From Paracoccaceae bacterium (lineage in GTDB: Bacteria > Pseudomonadota > Alphaproteobacteria > Rhodobacterales > Rhodobacteraceae): 36,536 nt of DNA. The translations under genes were made by a program, and so were the position numbers. Below the pieces are notes generated by a model. The model was given only the letters and a program-made list of their open reading frames with translations. It was not told the origin of the DNA and did not search any database. Within the stretch, counting starts at the first letter, position 1; each line of letters starts with the position of its first letter. This document shows, piece after piece, positions 32,601-36,536 of this stretch. The stretch is from positions 1 through 36,536 of the forward strand of contig JASBTX010000017.1 in assembly GCA_030148225.1 (NCBI GenBank), read 5' to 3'.

Positions 32601-33620
32601 CACGTCGGGAAGCCCGGCGGTGATCTGCGCCACCGCATCGCCGCGCATCAGCGCACCGGGTGTGGCGGTCCAGCCGGTCATGGAAAACAGCGGCCCGCCG
32701 GTCTCACCGGTGGTGGTCAGACCGACCGCATGCAGCGCGTTCATCTCGGAGGTGAGCTTTCCAGCCCAGCCATCCAGGTCGCGCTGTGTCTGTTCGATCG
32801 CCCCCAGCGCATCCGCAAGCCCGGCCAGCACACCGCTGCCCGCCGTCATCGTCACGACCGGCGCATCGGGATCGGCCTGCACAACCGTCATTTCGCGGGC
32901 GGAAGTGGCTGTGACCCGCCCCGCAGTTGCGCGGTCGAGTACGATGGGGCCAGCCCCGTCGCTGCCCAGCCGCACCTGCGCAATGTCGTCCGAGCCGATC
33001 TCGATATCGATATCCACCAGCTCCGACAGATCCGACAAAAGACCGTCGCGCTGATCCAGAAGAAGCGTCCGCGCCATGTCATCCGACGTGAGCGAGAGCT
33101 TGCGCTGCGTGTCGGCAAGCCCGTTCAGGAACTGGGTCACCTGTGCGGTGGTCTGCTGGGCTTCGGCGTTCACGCCACTCTCCAGCGCCTCCAGCCCCCC
33201 GGCCAGATCGGACACAGCCATGGCCAGCGCCTGACCCGCACCGATGGCCGCATGGCGCAACCCCTGATCCCCGGGTGACAGTGCCAGACCGTCCAGCGCA
33301 TCGAAGAAATTGTCCAGAACATCCGGCAATCCGCCATCGCCTGGCAGCAGCCGGTTTTCCAGCGCCCGCAGATGGGTGAGATAGGTCTCGGAGGACCCCA
33401 GCCTGCCTTCGGCGGTGCGGCTGCGATCGGCCAGAAGCGTGTCGAAGGCGCGGCGGATCTCGATCACGTCGACACCGGCCCCCGGCGTCGTTTCCTGCAG
33501 CATCGCGGTGCGGCGGTTGTAATTGGGTGTGTCGACATTGGCGATGTTATCACCGGTCACGGCCAAAGCCGTGCGATAGGCCAAAAGCCCACCCCGTCCG
33601 ATGTTCATCACGTCAACCAT
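29616..33620 (-). CDS. flgK: Very large hook-associated protein FlgK
   Basis: FlgK (HAP1) is the first junction protein on the hook. The product is 1334 residues, about twice the usual 450-650. The conserved ends are both present: N-terminal GLLAYRTALAVTGDNIANVD followed by TPNYNRR, and C-terminal GVNLDEEAANLMQQQQAYQA then RELFDTLLQAI. The extra 700 or so residues in the middle are acidic, cysteine-free and rich in Gly, Ala, Thr and Asp, probably surface domains. An enlarged FlgK is also known from Rhodobacter sphaeroides Fla1. ATG 33620 has GGGGGAG upstream. Confidence 0.93.
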   Translation of the reverse strand: MVDVMNIGRGGLLAYRTALAVTGDNIANVDTPNYNRRTAMLQETTPGAGVDVIEIRRAFDTLLADRSRTAEGRLGSSETYLTHLRALENRLLPGDGGLPDVLDNFFDALDGLALSPGDQGLRHAAIGAGQALAMAVSDLAGGLEALESGVNAEAQQTTAQVTQFLNGLADTQRKLSLTSDDMARTLLLDQRDGLLSDLSELVDIDIEIGSDDIAQVRLGSDGAGPIVLDRATAGRVTATSAREMTVVQADPDAPVVTMTAGSGVLAGLADALGAIEQTQRDLDGWAGKLTSEMNALHAVGLTTTGETGGPLFSMTGWTATPGALMRGDAVAQITAGLPDVMPEGPITLVYDATVGLWDARDSAGQVLAQGADGLSLPDLRISIGGTPLDGDRIVLSRRDDAAINMSFVPRTPEDLATAAALTASASAQNLGAATVTARATPQTATGLPDLADLLSAGPVEFVSPGIVGVIPAGATGADLSVQPRLAAMELTPLTGAVPQTLAVTTAAGFQNFDLSGLSDLQSVAAALNAGDVLTPGGDSLRDLGLLALDNTPTLTLMTREGSPPSSALLVTSLGSVSGVVVADAAPAADLAVFTRDGRQLSGVPLSPAQASTLLTPANGFDPEAVYSTDYLNGAAPFGAVGLDRQAANGDYTLTLGQGSGLATWTGPQAGPERAGAQIGFEGADQSIDLQLPDGASAKWIADTLTEALPVTARAETRVALDVPGSGTLNLRLAGQNLTPIAISADLGAGGPGALQSAINAQSVLTGIRAELSPNGERLILVQPEGSDISLTSVAMSGPDPLTLTRLSPEGMALDSVTLGTGPENAARISGTVTLSGAVPFALSENSALITAQKDGFENGLISRSTSEAGSTVTLTPADPLNGDLTLRQISIVGSDGRVHVAEADPLVGSGPALAEALAADLRETAPASQITGAALATLPPEGAQMRVALGEQFYSIRMSNGTPLVSGPEAGRVTASFDASNRLVVQTTGGDLNGNALRLPADAGDASRFGMGVGDGPMTAVIGQPFDAGNLPASFVVSMGGVSHTVSVTAGNVVLPAAFPGTGYINTAYGRVEIHFDARAEGFEIPAQSSAADAGFDTLGLSASVAGGSLGLTATDDRVLDVRSVTADAGETLRLSGLPDEDLLVMLTGPGALRLSGGMIEGPAPQQDSEVRVLDADAGLVGLFDRATGAHLASRLLDPSGRAQFGGIELMMTGTPQTGDRFVVTANTAAPGDGRTIEALASLRQRNEETGQGGYATGFASLQQRVGAQVSAAETRTNIATAERDSAERAMSDLSGVNLDEEAANLMQQQQAYQANAQVMSVARELFDTLLQAI

Positions 33621-33623
33621 GTC

Positions 33624-33941
33624 TTACTCCCCCGGAGCCCCAAGATGGGCCGAGAACTGGCGGTAGATCGCATCTGCAAGCCCAAGCCCCGCACGCCCCG
33701 CAGAAACTTCGGCCAGTTTCGAGTCCAGCATCGACTGCGCGGTGTCCGTTGCGGAACTGTCCAATAACGAAGGACCCAACGACGTACTGCGTGCCGATTT
33801 TAGGATCTGGGTCACGAAAAGCGCCTCAAACCCCTCTGATGCGGTGCGCAACCGGTCTTCGGCCCGCCCTGCGGCGGCATCCGCGCCATCCCGCAGCGCG
33901 GGCAAGGCAGTTGGGGGGCGCATTCCGGAGATCTCGGTCAT
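33624..33941 (-). CDS. flgJ: Short FlgJ, rod-cap domain only
   Basis: 105 residues. The N-terminal rod-cap segment is clear (EGFEALFVTQILKSARSTSL; then a helix containing DTAQSMLDSKLAEVSAG and GLGLADAIYRQFS). The C-terminal muramidase domain of the enteric FlgJ is absent, as in Alphaproteobacteria generally. The hydrolase is supplied separately by the SltF-like gene at 27650. It sits 8 bp after flgI and 3 bp before flgK. Confidence 0.88.
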   Translation of the reverse strand: MTEISGMRPPTALPALRDGADAAAGRAEDRLRTASEGFEALFVTQILKSARSTSLGPSLLDSSATDTAQSMLDSKLAEVSAGRAGLGLADAIYRQFSAHLGAPGE

Positions 33942-33949
33942 GGCCGTCC

Positions 33950-35062
33950 TCAGATGATGATCAGTTCGGCGCGCAGGGCACCGGCGCTGTGCAGCGCTTC
34001 GAGAATGGACACGAGATCCGTGGCGCTGACGCCAACCGCGTTGATCGCATCCACCAGCGAGGACAGCGACACACCGGGATCAAAGACAAAAGCGGGGTTG
34101 CTCTCTTCGGTCACGTCGATCTCGGTGTCGGGCACCACCACCGGCTCTCCGGGGACAACCACGTTGCCGTTTTCGCCATTCACCACCGTCGCGCCTTGGG
34201 CAACATCGAAATTCTCGTTCACCCGCACGGTCAGCGAGCCATGCGAAATCGCCGTCGGCGTCACCCGGACATTGCCGCCGATCACCACAGTGCCGGTGCG
34301 GGAATTCACCACCACCTGGGCTGCGGGTTCCGCCGGTTCCACCTCGATCTGTTCCAGCATGCCCATGAAGGGCACCCGTGCGCCGGGATCAGCAGGTGCT
34401 CGCACCCGCACCGAACTGCCATCCAGCGCCACCGCGACACCTTCACCGAACTGCGCGTTGATCGCATCGGCGACGCTGCCTGCGGTGGAAAAATCCGGGC
34501 GGCTCAGGTTGAGCACGAAATACTCGGTTTCAAGAAAGGCCGTATCGACCATGCGTTCGACCGTGGCCCCGCGCGGGATGCGCCCCACGGTGGGCACGTT
34601 GACCACAAGCGACGATCCATCGCCGCCTTCAACCCCCAGACCACCAACCACAAGACTGCCCTGGGCAATCGCGTAAACCTCGCCATCGGCCCCCATGAGC
34701 GGCGTCATCAAGAGCATCCCGCCCTGCAGCGACTTGGCCTTGCCCGAGGTCGAGACCGTGACATCCAGAGCCTGGCCGGGTTTGAGGAACGGCGGCAGTT
34801 CGGCGGTCACCATGACGGCGGCCACGTTCTTGGCGTCGAGATCGTTGGCGTTCACCTCAAGACCCAGACGGGACATGATGGATTGCAGCGATTGCCGCGT
34901 CAGACCAAGATTGCCATCCCCCGACCCCGACAGACCCACGACAAGGCCATAGCCCACCAGAGGGTTCGAGCGGACACCGGCGACATCGACGATGTCCTTC
35001 AGGCGATCCGCCACAGCCAGCGACGGCAGAAGGCACAAAATCAGGCTGAGGATGCGGATCAT
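33950..35062 (-). CDS. flgI: Flagellar P-ring protein FlgI
   Basis: FlgI builds the periplasmic P-ring around the rod, helped by FlgA. 370 residues from ATG 35062, with a signal peptide ending LAVA (about 18). Family segments are [31 protein letters not shown], and the C-terminal [20 protein letters not shown] followed by [19 protein letters not shown]. The frame continues upstream into flgH without signal-peptide support, so the ATG at 35062 is used. 10 bp after flgH. Confidence 0.96.
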   Translation of the reverse strand: MIRILSLILCLLPSLAVADRLKDIVDVAGVRSNPLVGYGLVVGLSGSGDGNLGLTRQSLQSIMSRLGLEVNANDLDAKNVAAVMVTAELPPFLKPGQALDVTVSTSGKAKSLQGGMLLMTPLMGADGEVYAIAQGSLVVGGLGVEGGDGSSLVVNVPTVGRIPRGATVERMVDTAFLETEYFVLNLSRPDFSTAGSVADAINAQFGEGVAVALDGSSVRVRAPADPGARVPFMGMLEQIEVEPAEPAAQVVVNSRTGTVVIGGNVRVTPTAISHGSLTVRVNENFDVAQGATVVNGENGNVVVPGEPVVVPDTEIDVTEESNPAFVFDPGVSLSSLVDAINAVGVSATDLVSILEALHSAGALRAELIII

Positions 35063-35072
35063 GCCTGCTTCC

Positions 35073-35735
35073 TCAGAACGGTGACACGGTGTCGAGCGAG
35101 CGGCTGAGCCAGCCCTTCTTGCCCGAATCCGCGATATCGCCAGCACCCACATACTTGATCTCGGCATGGGCGATCCGGTCGGAGCGGACCACGTTGTCGG
35201 CCGAGATATCCTCGGGGCGCACAAGGCCGCGCAGACGGATATATTCCTGCCCGTTGTTCAGGGTCAGTTTCTTCTGGCCGACGATCTCGAGATTGCCACC
35301 GGGCAGGATGCGCGTCACCGACACCGAGACCCGACCGGTCAGGGAGTTCGATTGCGAGGCATTGCCCTTGCCCGAAAAGCTGCGCGTGGTGCCGCCGGTG
35401 AGGCGGGCATCGTCAAAGCCGAAGGACGCGACATCGGGGATGTCGACTTCGAAACTGTCGCTCTTGCTGGAACCCGAGGCCTGCGATTTGCTGGCAGCGA
35501 AGCGTTCGCTGAAATCCACGGTGAGGATGTCGCCCACCTGGGCCGCGCGACGGTCCGAGGCAAAAAGTCCCTTGGAGGAGGTGGAATAGATCCCGCCTGT
35601 CGGCATCAGCCGCTCCTGCGCCACATCCTCGACCGGAAAGACCGGCGCGTAGAGATCGCTCTCGGCCTCTTCGATCTGGGTGGAGCACCCGGCAAGAACA
35701 CCCAGAAGGGCGGCGGCATATGCGATTTTATACAT
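35073..35735 (-). CDS. flgH: Flagellar L-ring lipoprotein FlgH
   Basis: FlgH forms the outer-membrane L-ring. 220 residues with lipobox LAGC (Cys17). Family segments are [29 protein letters not shown], and near the end [20 protein letters not shown] followed by [10 protein letters not shown]. It lies 10 bp after flgG on the minus strand. Confidence 0.95.
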   Translation of the reverse strand: MYKIAYAAALLGVLAGCSTQIEEAESDLYAPVFPVEDVAQERLMPTGGIYSTSSKGLFASDRRAAQVGDILTVDFSERFAASKSQASGSSKSDSFEVDIPDVASFGFDDARLTGGTTRSFSGKGNASQSNSLTGRVSVSVTRILPGGNLEIVGQKKLTLNNGQEYIRLRGLVRPEDISADNVVRSDRIAHAEIKYVGAGDIADSGKKGWLSRSLDTVSPF

Positions 35736-35745
35736 GTCAGATCAC

Positions 35746-36396
35746 TTACAATTTGTTGGCGAGATAGCTCATCATCTCGTCCGAGGCCGAGATGGAGCGC
35801 GAGTTGATCTCGTAGGCACGCTGCGCCTCGATCATTTCCACAAGTTCCTGAACCACGTTCACGTTCGAGGTCTCAAGCGCACCCTGGATCAGGCTGCCTG
35901 CCCCGTCGGCCAAAGGGGCACCGATCACCGGGGCGCCGCTGGCAGTGGTTTCCACCACAAGCGTTTCGCCTACCGGTTCAAGCCCGCGCGGGTTGGTGAA
36001 CTGCGCCAGTGTCAGCTGGCCGACCTCCTGCGCCTCGACACCGTCGGGCAGGGTCACGCTGATGATGCCATCGCGCGAGATCGTGATGCTCATCGCCTCG
36101 GCGGGGATCTGGATCTCGGGCTGCACCACATAGCCGCTGCTGGTGGTCAGCACGCCTTCGGCATTCTGCGAGAAGGTGCCGTTGCGGGTATAGCCGATGC
36201 GCCCGTCGGGCATCAGGACCTGAAAGAAGCCCTTGCCGTCGATCGCCATGTCGAGCGCGTTGTCGGTCGTGGTCAGGCTGCCTTGGGTGTACATCTTCTC
36301 GGTGCTGACCAGACGCACCCCGGTGCCAAGCGTGGTCGGCGAGGTCTGCGCGGTGGCTTCCGAGGTCTGCGATCCGGCGGGACGCCAGGTCTGGTA
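35746..36396 (-). pseudogene. flgG: Distal rod protein FlgG, 5' end cut off by an IS3-type element
   Basis: FlgG makes the distal rod. The 216 residues left begin at YQTWRPAGSQTSEATAQ and run to the normal end (NVNVVQELVEMIEAQRAYEI; SMMSYL-like EMMSYLANKL). The conserved FlgG start, with its NNLANVsTxGFK motif, is missing. A standard FlgG has about 45 residues before this tyrosine, and 45 plus 216 gives 261, the usual length, so the break lies cleanly at about codon 45. The open frame continues into the mobile element as far as 36453, giving a false extension without a FlgG start. The missing 5' part may lie beyond the element. Confidence 0.88.
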
Positions 36397-36397
36397 C

Positions 36398-36536
36398 TGA
36401 ACCAGACCGGGTTTACCGGAGAGCATGAAGCTTGGAAGGTAAGTCATGACCAAAGGAAATTCAGGGAACCGTTTTTCGACAGAAGTTCGGGCGCGCGCAG
36501 TGCGTTTGGTGCTTGAGAATGAAGCGGATTATAAGA
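36398..36536 (+). mobile_element. Left end of an IS3-family element (continues past the window)
   Basis: The flgG similarity stops at 36396. From 36398 the plus strand reads TGAACCAGACCGGGTTTACC, resembling the TGAACC...CCGGG ends of IS3-family elements. A transposase OrfA begins 48 bp inside. The other end and any target duplication are outside the window. Confidence 0.75.
36446..36536 (+). CDS. IS3-family transposase OrfA, N-terminal part
   Basis: The frame from ATG 36446 gives 30 residues, starting MTKGNSGNRFSTEVRARAVR and continuing LVLENEADYK. This is the usual start of IS3-group OrfA proteins: a short basic lead, then the RFS-EVR-RAVR-LV-E first helix of the helix-turn-helix. A GGAAGG site lies upstream. 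Truncated by the window edge. Confidence 0.82.
   Translation, partial: MTKGNSGNRFSTEVRARAVRLVLENEADYK

Overview
The window is a GC-rich stretch almost entirely filled with genes for a flagellum. Gene content and order fit an alphaproteobacterium of the Rhodobacterales carrying the gammaproteobacterial-like, sigma54-dependent system typified by Fla1 of Rhodobacter sphaeroides. The pointers are a dedicated second RpoN, eight recognisable -24/-12 promoters, FliA and FlgM, FlgP and FlgT, an unusually large FlgK, a FlgJ without a muramidase domain, and a separate SltF-like lytic transglycosylase.

Layout. 1-141: probable end of an insertion sequence. 180-3253 (minus): flgP-flgT-flgA-flgM and a small membrane protein. 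3411-7365 (plus): flhA-flhF-fliA. 7411-11048 (minus): motA-motB-fliD. 11260-12738: flagellin. 12921-14243: rpoN. 14254-15683 (minus): a sigma54-driven pair of unknown membrane proteins. 15822-16406: an unknown protein. 16644-19528: a periplasmic molybdopterin-oxidoreductase-like protein and a histidine kinase that runs into the C-terminus of FliM. 19544-23368: fliN, fliO, fliP, a frameshifted fliQ, fliR, flhB and a small membrane protein. 23553-24167: a NarL/LuxR-type response regulator. 24924-26914: a sigma54-driven unknown protein and a soluble methyl-accepting-type protein. 26967-28339: two convergent peptidoglycan-active enzymes. 28375-36396 (minus): flgL, flgK, flgJ, flgI, flgH and a 5'-truncated flgG. 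36398-end: an IS3-family element.

Most genes are intact, but three lesions hit essential parts. (1) A hybrid histidine kinase is fused in frame, inside its receiver domain, to the last ~100 residues of FliM; the rest of FliM and the usual upstream block (fliE-fliL, and the sigma54 activators) are not seen. (2) fliQ carries what looks like a 2-bp deletion. (3) flgG is cut after about codon 45 by an IS3-type element. If real, these mark a flagellar cluster in early decay that has kept intact reading frames elsewhere. If not, at least the first two could be assembly or sequencing errors. That choice is the main question raised by this window.

How the parts would work together in an intact version: RpoN with an activator outside the window would transcribe the export, basal-body, stator and accessory operons from the -24/-12 sites. 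FliA, held by FlgM until the hook is complete, would then turn on flagellin. FlgP/FlgT would build an outer ring around the LP-ring (FlgH/FlgI), and PomA/PomB-like stators would drive rotation.
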